Assembly (NCBI GenBank): GCA_945952105.1
Contig: CAMFGZ010000006.1
Span: forward strand, 1 to 64,000
DNA from: an uncultured Rhodospirillaceae bacterium
GTDB taxonomy: Bacteria; Pseudomonadota; Alphaproteobacteria; Reyranellales; Reyranellaceae
Direction: 5' to 3'
DNA length: 64,000 nt
In this document: one piece after another, positions 33,778 to 43,995 of the stretch
How the letters are laid out: each line of letters begins with the position of its first letter
How positions within the stretch are numbered: position 1 is the stretch's first letter
Program-made: the position numbers and the translations under genes
The notes under the pieces: model-generated
What the model was told of the DNA's origin: nothing
Databases searched by the model: none
The model's input: only the letters and a program-made list of their open reading frames with translations

Positions 33778-34679
33778 CCGATGCGGCCCTGCCCCTGCAA
33801 AGCGAAGCCGACCGGCGCGCCATCGCCATGATCCGGCGCAAGAACGCCGTCTGGCGCCGCATCCTGCGTGATCCGCCCGCTGCCGTGGCAGCCCTGTTCC
33901 TGATCTTGATCGTCTTCTCCGCGATCCTCGCGCCCTGGATCGCGCCGTTCGATCCTTACGGCTCCAACATGCGCCTGCGGCTCTGCCCGATCGGCGGTGC
34001 ACGCTGTCCGGACTTCCTGCTGGGCGCCGACGGCCAAGGCCGCGACATGCTAAGCCGTATCCTGTTCGGTCTGCGCGCCACCCTGGGCATCGGCATCTCC
34101 GCCGTCCTGGTCGGCGGCGGGCTTGGCGCCCTGATCGGCCTCAGCGCGGCCTACTTCAAGCGTCTCGACCAGCCGCTGATGCGCCTGGTCGACGTGCTCC
34201 TCTCCTTCCCGTCGATCCTGTTCGGCCTCGCCATCGCCGCCGTGATGGGCACGGGCCTCACTTCGTTGGTCGTGGCGCTCAGCATCGCCTCCATCCCGTC
34301 GATCGCGCGCATTGCCCGCGGTGCGGCGCAGTCGATCATGCAGCAGGAGTACATGGAAGCCGGTCGCGCCGTGGGCCTGGGCGACGGCGCCCTGATCTGG
34401 CGCTATCTCGCGCTCAACTGCTGGCCGACCATCCTGATCTACATGACACTGCAGCTCGGGCAGGCGATCCTGCTGGGTGCGGCGCTCTCCTTTCTCGGCC
34501 TCGGCGCGCAGCCGCCCACCGCCGAACTGGGCAGCATGGCCGCCGACGGCCGCAAGTTCCTGTCGATCGCTCCGCATGTCTCGACCCTGCCCTGCGCGGC
34601 GATCTTCCTCGTGGTTCTGGCATTCAACGTGCTGGGCGACGCCCTGCGCGACGCTCTCGATCCGAAGCTGCGGCAATAA
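33774..34679 (+). CDS. Dipeptide/oligopeptide-type ABC transporter permease (DppC-like)
   Basis: A 301-residue permease, DppC/OppC type. An N-terminal helix (PPAAVAALFLILIVFSAILAPWIAPFDPYGSN) precedes a periplasmic loop with the family LGADGQGRDMLSRILFGLRATLGIG, and the ATPase-contact loop is MEAGRAVGLGDGALIWRYLALNCWP. Translationally coupled to the DppB-like gene by ATGA. The periplasmic loop carries an extra Cys pair (LCPIGGARCPD), which is unusual. Confidence 0.9.
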   Translation: MTDAALPLQSEADRRAIAMIRRKNAVWRRILRDPPAAVAALFLILIVFSAILAPWIAPFDPYGSNMRLRLCPIGGARCPDFLLGADGQGRDMLSRILFGLRATLGIGISAVLVGGGLGALIGLSAAYFKRLDQPLMRLVDVLLSFPSILFGLAIAAVMGTGLTSLVVALSIASIPSIARIARGAAQSIMQQEYMEAGRAVGLGDGALIWRYLALNCWPTILIYMTLQLGQAILLGAALSFLGLGAQPPTAELGSMAADGRKFLSIAPHVSTLPCAAIFLVVLAFNVLGDALRDALDPKLRQ

Positions 34680-34703
34680 GGTGAGACAAGAGGAGGTGTG
34701 GGC

Positions 34704-36281
34704 ATGAGCAGGAAACTGACGTTGGCGGCATTGGCCGCGGTGGCCGTGACGGGCCTGACAGCGCCGGCGATGGCGCAGAAGAGCGTGACGATCGTGCGCG
34801 AGATCGACACCGACCGCTACGATCCGCACAAGTCGACCGCGCGGTCGGGCGCCGAGGTCATCTACATGATGGGCGACACGATGGTGAACCTCGACTTCGA
34901 CATGAAGACGTTGAAGCCAGGCCTCGCCAAGAGCTGGAGCGTATCGCCCGACGGTCTCACCTACACGTTCAAGCTGCGCGACGACGTCACCTTCTGCAGC
35001 GGCAAGAAGATGACGGCCAAGGACGTCGTGGCAACCTACGAGCGCTGGCTCGACCCCGAGACCAAGGGTCTCGTGAAGTGGCGCATGGGCGACGTCGACA
35101 AGGTGACGGCGCCGGACGACTACACCGTCGAGTACAAGCTCAAGAAGCCGTTCTCCGAGCTGCTCTATCAGATGACCCAGTACTTCCACACGGTGCTGAA
35201 CGTCGACCAGGCCAAGCAGCTCGGCGCCGACTTCGGCGTGAAGGGCTTCGACGGCACCGGCCCCTACTGCTTCGAGAGCTGGACGCCGCGCGATTCGACT
35301 GTGCTGACCAAGCACAAGGGCTACAAGTGGGGCCCGCCGATCTACGACTACACCGAGGCGCAGGTCGACAAGGTGATCTGGAAGGTGGTGCCGGAGGAGA
35401 ATACCCGTGTCACCGCGCTGCAGGCCGGCCAGGCCGATGCCAGCCAGTACGTTCCCTACTGGTCGATCAAGGAGCTGCAGGCCAACAAGAACCTCTCGGT
35501 GACCAAGGCCGAGAACTTCTTCTGGACCTACTTCATCGGCTTCAAGGTCGACAAGGAACTGGTGAACGACGTGCGCGTGCGCCAGGCGATGAATCTCGCC
35601 GTCGACCAGAAGGCGATCACCGACGCCGTGACCTTCGGCTTCGCCGACCCCGCCTCGACGATGCTGATGCCCAACGTTCTCGACTTCAACGGCAAGCTCA
35701 ACAAGGCAGCCTATGGCGAGAACATCAAGGAGGCCGAGCGGCTGCTCGACGAGGCCGGCTGGAAGAAGGGGCCGGACGGCTTCCGCTACAAGGACGGGAA
35801 GAAGCTGGCGCCGTTGATCTACGGCATTTCCGGCGCCTTCAAGGAGATCGCCGAGGCGGTGCAGGGCGACCTTCGCAAGGTCGGCATCGACCTGCAGATC
35901 CAGCTCTTCGACGCGACGGTCGCCTGGGGCAAGCTCGCCACGCAGGAGTTCGACGCCTTCGGCATGAGCTTCCCCTATGTCAGCGCCGGCGACGCGCTGA
36001 ACCTCTACTTCCGCTCCACCAATGCGCCGACGCCCAATCGCATGAACTGGAAAGACAAGGAGACAGATGAGCTGCTCGACAAGGGCTCGACCGCGCTCGA
36101 CGAGGCCACGCGCACGGCCTCCTATCAGGCAGTGCAGCAGAAGGTCCACGATGCCTTCGTCTGGATCCCGCTGTTCCACGAGCCGCTGTTCGTGGTGGCA
36201 GGTTCCAAGCTGAAGCCCATCAAGGCGCACGGCAACTATGGATGCGGCCTCTATAAGGGCCTCGGCATCGCCTACAAGTAG
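34704..36281 (+). CDS. ABC transporter substrate-binding protein, SBP_bac_5 (DppA/OppA) family
   Basis: A 525-residue periplasmic receptor. Signal peptide 1-24 (ending APAMAQ). Family features include IVREIDTDRYDPHKSTARSGAEVIYMM, LKPGLAKSWSVSPDGLTYTFKLRDDVTFCSGKKMTAKDV and VRQAMNLAVDQKAI. AGGAGG seven bases before the ATG favours this start over a GTG six bases upstream. Ligands of the family range from peptides to glycosides, opines and amides; here a hydantoin- or peptide-like compound is inferred from neighbours. Confidence 0.9.
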   Translation: MSRKLTLAALAAVAVTGLTAPAMAQKSVTIVREIDTDRYDPHKSTARSGAEVIYMMGDTMVNLDFDMKTLKPGLAKSWSVSPDGLTYTFKLRDDVTFCSGKKMTAKDVVATYERWLDPETKGLVKWRMGDVDKVTAPDDYTVEYKLKKPFSELLYQMTQYFHTVLNVDQAKQLGADFGVKGFDGTGPYCFESWTPRDSTVLTKHKGYKWGPPIYDYTEAQVDKVIWKVVPEENTRVTALQAGQADASQYVPYWSIKELQANKNLSVTKAENFFWTYFIGFKVDKELVNDVRVRQAMNLAVDQKAITDAVTFGFADPASTMLMPNVLDFNGKLNKAAYGENIKEAERLLDEAGWKKGPDGFRYKDGKKLAPLIYGISGAFKEIAEAVQGDLRKVGIDLQIQLFDATVAWGKLATQEFDAFGMSFPYVSAGDALNLYFRSTNAPTPNRMNWKDKETDELLDKGSTALDEATRTASYQAVQQKVHDAFVWIPLFHEPLFVVAGSKLKPIKAHGNYGCGLYKGLGIAYK

Positions 36282-36316
36282 TCAAGCAGACAGCCAGCAA
36301 GCGGAGCGAAACGTTC

Positions 36317-37780
36317 ATGAAGACGACCAAGATCGCCGGCCTCGACCACGTCGTTGCGTGGGACGAGGCCGAAGGGCGGCACGTCTATCTCGAAAACGCC
36401 GATCTCGTGTTCAAGGGCAACGAGATCGCCCATGTCGGACCGGGCTACACGGACCCGGTCGACACGACGATCGACGGCAAGGGGATGATGGCCATCCCCG
36501 GCCTCGTCAACGTGCACAGCCATCCCTTCTCGGAGCCCGCCAACAAGGGCCTCACCGAGGAGTATGGCAGCGACAAGCTGGGCCAGAGCTCGCTCTACGA
36601 ATACCTGACCGTGTTCGGCCTCAATCCCGAGGATGCCGGACCCTCTTCGAAGGTTGCGGTGTCGGAGCTGCTGAAGAGCGGCGTCACGACGATCACGGAT
36701 CTGTCGATGGCCCGCCCCGGCTGGGCGGACGACCTCGCCGCCACCGGCATTCGTGCCGTGGTCTGCCCGATGATGCGACAGGGCGTCTGGTACACCAAGA
36801 ACGGCCACACCGTCGAATACGCTTGGGACGAGAAGGCCGGCGAGAAAGCCTTCGAAGCCTCGATGGCGACGCTCGACGAGGCCGCGAAGCACCCGAGCGG
36901 ACGTCTCTCCGGCATGGTCGGCCCGGCGCAGATCGACACCTGCCGCGAGGGCTTCTTCAAGGAAGCGTTGCAGGAAGCCAAGCGCCGCGGCCTCCCGATG
37001 CAGACTCATGCCTGCCAGGCTGTGGTCGAGTTCCACGAGATGGTGCATCGCCACGGCAAGACGCCCATCGAATGGCTGGACTCGATCGGCGTGCTGGGCC
37101 CCGATCTCATTATCGGTCACGGCATCTTCCTGAACGATCATCCGCAGATCCACTATCCGCACGCCAACGACTTCGAGCGGCTGCGCGATTCCGGCGCCTC
37201 GGTCGCCCACTGCCCGACCGTATTCGCGCGACGCGGCATGGTGATGAACTCGATCGGCCGCTACATGAATGCCGGAATCACGGTCGGCATCGGCACCGAC
37301 ACCTTCCCGCACAACATGCTCGATGAGATGCGCCTGGTCTGCTACCTCGCGCGCGCCGTCACCATGAACTACAAGATGGGCACGACGCGGCACGCTTTCG
37401 AGGCGGCCACGATCGGGGGCGCGAAGATGCTGCGCCGGCCCGACCTCGGCCGGCTGGCGCCGGGCTGCAAGGCCGACTTCTCGCTGGTCGACATGAGCCA
37501 TCCCTACATGCAGCCGGCCCACGAGCCGGTCCGCAGCCTGATCTATTCGGCGGGTGACCGCGCCATCCGCCATGTCTATGTCGACGGCACGCAGGTCGTG
37601 AAGGACGGCAAGGTCCTCACGGTCGATGTTGAGGCCGCGACCGCCGGTCTGATCGAAGGCCAGCGCAAGCGGCTCGAAACCGTCAGCCAGCGCGACTGGG
37701 CCGGCCGCACCGCCGACCAGCTCGCTCCGCCGGTCTACGGCACGCGCGATCGACTGCCGCAGTCGCGGCCGGTGACCTAG
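36317..37780 (+). CDS. Amidohydrolase embedded in the Dpp-type importer operon
   Basis: A 487-residue metal-dependent amidohydrolase (AtzA/SsnA-like clade). Metal ligands are seen in [10 protein letters not shown], the second-metal His region MQTHACQA, the next His in [10 protein letters not shown] and the Asp in [12 protein letters not shown]. It starts 35 bases after the binding-protein gene, between it and the ATPases, so the transported compound is probably its substrate. It is related to the proteins at 13836 and 30272 only at superfamily level. The exact reaction (deamination, dechlorination or ring opening) is not predictable. Confidence 0.87.
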   Translation: MKTTKIAGLDHVVAWDEAEGRHVYLENADLVFKGNEIAHVGPGYTDPVDTTIDGKGMMAIPGLVNVHSHPFSEPANKGLTEEYGSDKLGQSSLYEYLTVFGLNPEDAGPSSKVAVSELLKSGVTTITDLSMARPGWADDLAATGIRAVVCPMMRQGVWYTKNGHTVEYAWDEKAGEKAFEASMATLDEAAKHPSGRLSGMVGPAQIDTCREGFFKEALQEAKRRGLPMQTHACQAVVEFHEMVHRHGKTPIEWLDSIGVLGPDLIIGHGIFLNDHPQIHYPHANDFERLRDSGASVAHCPTVFARRGMVMNSIGRYMNAGITVGIGTDTFPHNMLDEMRLVCYLARAVTMNYKMGTTRHAFEAATIGGAKMLRRPDLGRLAPGCKADFSLVDMSHPYMQPAHEPVRSLIYSAGDRAIRHVYVDGTQVVKDGKVLTVDVEAATAGLIEGQRKRLETVSQRDWAGRTADQLAPPVYGTRDRLPQSRPVT

Positions 37781-37820
37781 CCGTGGTGCAGGCTGTCATC
37801 CCGAGCGAAGCGAGGGACCT

Positions 37821-38860
<1,040 letters not shown>

Positions 38861-38864
<4 letters not shown>

Positions 38865-39937
38865 GCACCGAGCCCCTGCTTTCCGTCACCGGCCTCACCA
38901 AGCACTTCCCGGTGAAGCGCGGCATCGTCTTCCAGAGCGCCGTCGGCACGGTGCGCGCCGTCGACGGTCTCACCTTCGACGTGGCGCCCGGCGAGACGCT
39001 CGCATTGGTCGGTGAATCGGGCTGCGGCAAGTCGACGACGGGCCGGCTGGTGCTGCGCCTCATCGAGGCGACCGCAGGCACCATCCGCTTTGCCGGCCGC
39101 GACGTGCGCGGCCTCTCCCGTGGCGCGTTGCGCGACCTGCGACGCGACATGCAGATCATCTTCCAGGATCCGTACGCCTCGCTGAACCCGCGTCTCACCG
39201 TGGGCGAGACGCTGGCCGAGCCGCTCAAGCTGCACGGGCTCGCTTCGGGAGCGGCCCTGCGCAAGCGCATCGACGAGTTGCTGGCTGAGGTCGGCCTCTC
39301 TGCCTGGCACGCGCTGCGCTATCCGCACGAATTCTCCGGCGGCCAGCGCCAGCGCATCGGCATCGCGCGCGCGCTCGCCTCCCAACCCAAGCTGATCGTC
39401 TGCGACGAACCGGTGTCGGCGCTCGACGTGTCGATCCAGGCGCAGGTGATCAACCTGCTGCAGGACCTCAAGCAAAGGCTCGGTCTTTCCTACATCTTCA
39501 TCGCCCACGATCTGGCGGTCGTGCGTCACATCTCCGATCGCGTCGCTGTCATGTATCTCGGCAAGATCGTCGAACTGGCACCCAAGCGCAGCCTGTTCGC
39601 CCGGCCGCGCCATCCCTACACGCAGGCGCTGCTGTCGGCGGTGCCGGTCCCCGATCCCACTGCACAACGCGCCCGCATCCGTCTGGCCGGCGACGTGCCA
39701 AGCCCGCTCAATCCGCCCAAGGGCTGCCGCTTCCACACACGCTGCGCCCATGCCCAGGATCGCTGCCGTCAGGAGGAGCCGGTGCTGCGTCCCCTGAGCG
39801 ACGGCACCGGCGTGGAAGGCCAGGTCGTCGCCTGCCACTTTGCCGAGAGCATCGTGCCGCCCGCGCTGGTACCGGAGAATGACCCACCCTACGCCCGCCG
39901 CCTGGCCGCCCTGCGCAAGCTCTCCGCGGCCGCGTAG
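38861..39937 (+). CDS. Dpp/Opp-type ABC transporter ATP-binding protein (DppF-like)
   Basis: A 358-residue DppF/OppF ATPase: Walker [23 protein letters not shown]-loop [23 protein letters not shown], signature [16 protein letters not shown], Walker [15 protein letters not shown] and [14 protein letters not shown] in the C-terminal domain. ATG overlaps the DppD-like stop (ATGA). Last gene of the importer operon; no strong terminator was seen after it. Confidence 0.92.
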
Positions 39938-40179
39938 TGTGATCGCGACTTCGGCGAGGCGGGTCAGGATCTGCTTCGCAGCCAGGTGGACAGATCGGGA
40001 AAGGCTATTTCGCAGCGCTTACCATTGAAGCGTGAATCGCTACCGTCCGACCCGGAACGCAACTGTTTCTCTACGAATCGGGATGATTGGGTTGCAAAAC
40101 GGAGTCGCCCAGCGGTCGTCAACTAGTCGACTATGAGGCACAATCTCGACGAGACTTGCTGTGATTGTGGAAGTTCGCC

Positions 40180-41663
40180 TTACTTGTCAGGCAGTTCCGC
40201 ATGTTCCCGATCGTACACGCCGCTCTGCAAGGACATCTCTGGTTGCTTCTTCAATCGCCTTAAACCGGGATGGTCGGGCCAAATTTGCATCCCGCGCTCG
40301 ATGATGGCTCGACCGTCTTCGTACTTGCCGGCGCGGAGGAGGTTTTCGGCCAGGCGGCACGTCCACAAGGCGATTGTCGGCGAGTAGTCAACCGCCGTCT
40401 TTAGCTCATCGATGGCTTCGTCGTAGCGATCCTGCGCCCACAGCGCCAAGCCTAGATATCCGTGTGCATGTGGGTCATTGAAGCGTATCGAAAGCGCTTG
40501 CCGCAACGTGACCTCCGCACGATCCCACTGCCCGAGCTCGAATCGGCATTGTCCAATGATGCGCAATGCCCTGCTGGCCGCAGGTCCCTGAATGCATACA
40601 CTCGCCGCTGCCACCGCGTCCGCGTATCGCCTGGTCTTCAGAAGATTTTCTGCATCCTCCAGCGCCGCATCGGCAGCACTGCCGCCCCGTGGCATTGGAG
40701 ACGAATTGCCAGCCGGCGGCGCTTGCAGAATCGTCTCGCTGCCGACATAGGCACCCAGCAGACGCGAAACGTTAACCTCGACCATTTCCGGCGCGACATG
40801 AATCAGATCGTCCGTCCAAGCTCGTTGCCGATCCGACAGAATGACGGTCTCGTAGGACGGAAAGTAGTCGACGCGATCGTACTTCTCGACGATAGCTTCT
40901 GCGGCAGCGCGCAGAACCGCCTTGGAATATTGATTGGCAACGGCGACGTCATGTTGGGTGTATGTCGCCGTCATCGGCACCGGTGACACCGTGATGATGA
41001 TGCCACCGATCGTCGAGCAATGTTCGAAAATCATCGCAAACATGGAATCGAGTTGAGAGAAAATCTCTTCGTACGCGAGTACATGCACTTCAAAGCGATC
41101 CGGCGCTGCGCGGATTGCCGCCTCGAAAGGCCTCGTATTGAGATGAGTTCGAGTGAGCTTGTCCCACCAAACCTCGACCAGGCCGAGTGTGATGATGACA
41201 GTGTCGGCGGTACGAACACAGCGATTGACCTGAAAGATGCGGTCGCGTCGGCTAACGGCGTCTTCGAATGAGCACAGCGGCACGCGCGATGAGAGATGCA
41301 AGTCTGCAAACTTTCCGGGGTAGACCTCAAAGAGTTGCTCCTTGGGGTCATAGGGCTCCCCGACGCCCAGCGCCCAGCGAAGCTCGTTGTGGATTGCCGG
41401 AACGCCGTAGTTATCGAGCATCCAGTTGTCAGTTGCCTTGCCTGCCCCGCCGTCGCTCCAGAACTGCCGGGTTGGGACGTTGAAACCTCGATCCTGGAGC
41501 GCTGCCTCGATATGGCGGGCGAAGCAAGAGCCGATGGTGAAAATCGTCGCCCCTGGCTTGATTTTGAAGCTGGTTTTGAAGTGTGGGTGTGCAATGGGTT
41601 CGATTCTGTTTTCCGAGTCGCTGCGGTGGGGCCAGCGTGAGCGGGAGTGCGGCTGATCGGCAT
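40180..41663 (-). CDS. GSCFA-family protein with C-terminal TPR repeats; 5' end probably frameshifted
   Basis: A GSCFA domain (putative SGNH-like acyl/polysaccharide hydrolase) is followed by TPR repeats (about the last 150 residues, with LGLALWAQDRYDEAIDELKTAVDYSP). The intact frame has no start codon before ATG 41421, yet the frame upstream of it encodes IFTIGSCFARHIEAAL, the family signature, and is open back to a stop at about 41676. ATG 41663, with a good AGGAAGG site, is in another frame. One missing base near 41560-41660 would join them. A GSCFA-family role near the envelope is not known in detail. Confidence 0.75.
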
Positions 41664-42004
41664 TTCTGCCTTCCTATAATCCGGTACGGGACTATACCGT
41701 CGGCGTCTACTTCTGCACCATTGGAAACAAGGCTGGAGTGCTTCCACGCAAGTCAGGGCACATTGAATGATGCGAATGTTGAGATGCTGCAGCAGCGGTA
41801 TCGTGATGACAAGAACCTACTCAGCCATGCCACGGCGAATGCAAACGAGATAAACGATCAGCTGAAAAGACTGTGCCCCTCGAAGCCATTGCAGGGGTTA
41901 TGGCGGCGCCCTGCTGAGCCCCCCATAGGAGGTGCCAGCGTCGAAAGTAATGTCGTGGCCTGCCACTTCGTCCAAGCATCGTGCTGCAAGCGCCTGAAGG
42001 CTGC
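41664..42004. other. Intergenic stretch without a recognised gene
   Basis: About 340 bases between the GSCFA gene start and the end of the next minus-strand gene. Open frames on either strand show no family pattern. It is less GC-rich than the surrounding genes. No repeat or hairpin stood out. It may hold the GSCFA promoter. Confidence 0.4.
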
Positions 42005-42748
42005 TCACTGCAGGGGAAGCACGTCCTCGATCCTCGCATTCAAGACGAGGTCGTCCGAGGCGCCGAGGAGCCACAGCGAGGCCACGTCGAGGACGAGCAC
42101 GGGGCGGTCCCACCACCGCTCGACAAGGGCGCGCAGCGCCTCTGCTTCCATCGAATGCAGATGATCCAAGAGGTTGAACATGCCGACGAGGTAGATGTCC
42201 GTCTCCGGTCTGCCGAGGGCCCGTTGAATCTGCCTTAGCGCGTTCCCTCCGTCCCGACACTCTGGGTAGACTCGCAGATAGAGACGGCCGACGTTGATAT
42301 TGCCGGAGAACAAGCCGCGTAACTCGACGCGAAACGGACCGAGCTTCTTGGGAGCGGCTCTCTCGTCTTCGGAAGTGCGATACGGCACCTGCTTCGAGAG
42401 AGACCCGCAGATCGTCGCATGCAGCCTCGCGCGGCGCTTCGCCAGAAGGTCCCAGGCGATCTTGTGCGCGAGCGGCGCTCGTCTGAGATCGGCCTCCAAT
42501 TCCCGATAGGCAGCCGACCCGTCGAGTGCATCCGATGGAACCGGCAGCACCAGCGAGAAGATCCGTGCGTGCCGCCCCATGTGATAGCCGGCGCCGGGGT
42601 GCGACCGGACGACGTCGGTATGGTCCGCCGCGATCAGGGGCAGATGCGCAAGACGATAGGCTTCGTCCAGTAGAAGCCTTTGCCCCGGGACAAATCTCGT
42701 CCGGCTCCGTTCGTAGCCAAGTTCGCTATCGGGACAAAAGGTGTCCAC
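42005..42748 (-). CDS. Uncharacterised protein, weakly 2H-phosphoesterase-like
   Basis: A 247-residue soluble protein. RLHATICGSLS looks like the first HxT strand of 2H phosphoesterases, but the second HxT is not evident, so this is only a hint. GPFRVELRGLFSGNINVGRLYLRVYP and IYLVGMFNLLDHL look like beta strands and helices of such a fold. The N-terminal part (GAGYHMGRHARIFSLVLPVP) is unassigned. It has no signal peptide and lies 9 bp from the downstream FNR gene start region. Function unknown. Confidence 0.55.
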   Translation of the reverse strand: MDTFCPDSELGYERSRTRFVPGQRLLLDEAYRLAHLPLIAADHTDVVRSHPGAGYHMGRHARIFSLVLPVPSDALDGSAAYRELEADLRRAPLAHKIAWDLLAKRRARLHATICGSLSKQVPYRTSEDERAAPKKLGPFRVELRGLFSGNINVGRLYLRVYPECRDGGNALRQIQRALGRPETDIYLVGMFNLLDHLHSMEAEALRALVERWWDRPVLVLDVASLWLLGASDDLVLNARIEDVLPLQ

Positions 42749-42757
42749 GCGGCGGCC

Positions 42758-43780
42758 TTAGGCGTCCGGAACGCCAGATGTCGTCGAATACTCGAAGTGC
42801 AGCGGCGTTTCGGGATGGATCAACGTGTAGGCCGAGCGTGCGGCGATGGCGGCTTCGGCGAAGCCCGTCAGGATGAGCTTCAGCTTGCCGGGATAGGTGA
42901 CGACGTCGCCTACTGCGAAAACGCCGGCCTTGTTCGTGGCCGCGGTCGCGGGATCGACCTCGATCTGGTTGCGTTCGAGGGCCAGGCCCCAATCGGCGAT
43001 CGGTCCCAGCGACATCGACAGGCCGAAGAACGGCAGCAGGATGTCCGCCTCGATGCGCTTCGTCTGGCCGTCAAGCGTGGCCACCGTCACCGCCCTCAGC
43101 CGGCCGCCTTCGCCTTCGAGGCCGTGGAGCTGGTACGGCACGACGAGATCGATCTTGCCGTCCTTCGCCAGCGCCTTGAGTCGCGCCTCGCTGTCGGGCG
43201 CGGCGCGAAACCGGTCGCGGCGATGAATCACAGAAACATGGCCGGCGATCTCGGCGAGCGAGAGCGCCCAGTCGACGGCGGTGTCGCCGCCGCCCGCGAT
43301 CACGATGCGCTTGCCGCGGAAGGTCTCGCGCTGGGTGACGTAGTAAAAGACGCTCTTGCCTTCGTAGGCCTCGATGCCCTCGAGCGGCGGGCGGTTGGGG
43401 CCGAAGGCGCCGACGCCGGCGGCGATGATCACGGCCTTGGCCTGCAACACGGTGCCCTTGGAGGTCGTCACCCGCCAGAAGCCGCCGGTCAGCGGCTCCA
43501 GCGACTGGACCTGCTCTCCCAGGTGATAGACCGGCTTGAACGACGCGGCCTGCGCCTTCAGTCGGACGATCAGCTCCGCCGCCTCGATGCGCGGGAAGCC
43601 GGGAATGTCGTAGATCGGCTTTTCCGGATAAAGCGCCGTGCACTGGCCGCCAGGATCGTCCAGCACGTCGACGACGTGGCAGTTGAGGCGGACCATGCCG
43701 CACTCGAACACGGTGAAAAGGCCAACCGGCCCTGCCCCTACGATGATGACGTCGGTCTGCTGGGTATGTCCGTGGGCCAT
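42758..43780 (-). CDS. Ferredoxin-NADP reductase, thioredoxin-reductase-like type
   Basis: A 340-residue FAD/NAD(P) flavoprotein: FAD GXGXXG motif VIIVGAGPVGLFTVFECGM, second NADP motif VIAGGGDTAVDWALSL, FAVGDVVTYPGK near the C-terminus. The TrxR redox CxxC is absent, as expected for the TrxR-like ferredoxin/flavodoxin NADP reductases of Bacillus and Rhodopseudomonas. It transfers electrons between NADPH and ferredoxin and may serve the nearby ISC ferredoxin. GTG 6 bases upstream is another possible start. It precedes the tRNA-Met by 80 bases on the same strand. Confidence 0.87.
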   Translation of the reverse strand: MAHGHTQQTDVIIVGAGPVGLFTVFECGMVRLNCHVVDVLDDPGGQCTALYPEKPIYDIPGFPRIEAAELIVRLKAQAASFKPVYHLGEQVQSLEPLTGGFWRVTTSKGTVLQAKAVIIAAGVGAFGPNRPPLEGIEAYEGKSVFYYVTQRETFRGKRIVIAGGGDTAVDWALSLAEIAGHVSVIHRRDRFRAAPDSEARLKALAKDGKIDLVVPYQLHGLEGEGGRLRAVTVATLDGQTKRIEADILLPFFGLSMSLGPIADWGLALERNQIEVDPATAATNKAGVFAVGDVVTYPGKLKLILTGFAEAAIAARSAYTLIHPETPLHFEYSTTSGVPDA

Positions 43781-43859
43781 GGTCACAAATTGACGCAGTC
43801 AATGCGCAAATGAAAGCCCCCGGCCGCACCTGTCAGGGCACGGAACCGGGGGCCGAAAT

Positions 43860-43936
43860 TGGTAGCTGGGGGCGGACTTGAACCGCCGACCCCGGCATTA
43901 TGAGTGCCGTGCTCTAACCAGCTGAGCTACCCAGCC
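43860..43936 (-). tRNA. tRNA-Met (CAT anticodon, elongator type)
   Basis: A 77-base cloverleaf read on the minus strand: acceptor GGCTGGG pairing with CCCAGCT, D-arm GCTC..GAGC, anticodon stem CGGCA/TGCCG with loop CTCATAA (anticodon CAT), T-arm GGCGG TTCAAGT CCGCC, discriminator A and encoded CCA. The paired first base and D-loop fit elongator tRNA-Met; tRNA-fMet (with unpaired first base) and tRNA-Ile(CAT) are less likely. Confidence 0.93.
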
Positions 43937-43995
43937 ATGGGTGGGCGCTATTAAGCGGCGGGGCCGCATTCTGTCAAGAAAAGCAACGGCACCCT

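Noticed and set aside
34050..36230. Minus-strand frame of more than 700 codons under the Dpp-type binding protein
   Set aside because: Shadow of the DppC-like and binding-protein genes; composition is Leu/Val/Arg/His-rich and no motif is seen.
41583..42164. Plus-strand frame between the GSCFA gene and the orphan gene
   Set aside because: No family pattern, starts antisense to the GSCFA 5' end and runs into the orphan gene; treated as non-coding.
43860..43936. tRNA-Met as an integration site for an island
   Set aside because: No integrase, no repeat of the tRNA 3' end was seen and the adjacent FNR gene looks like core genome.
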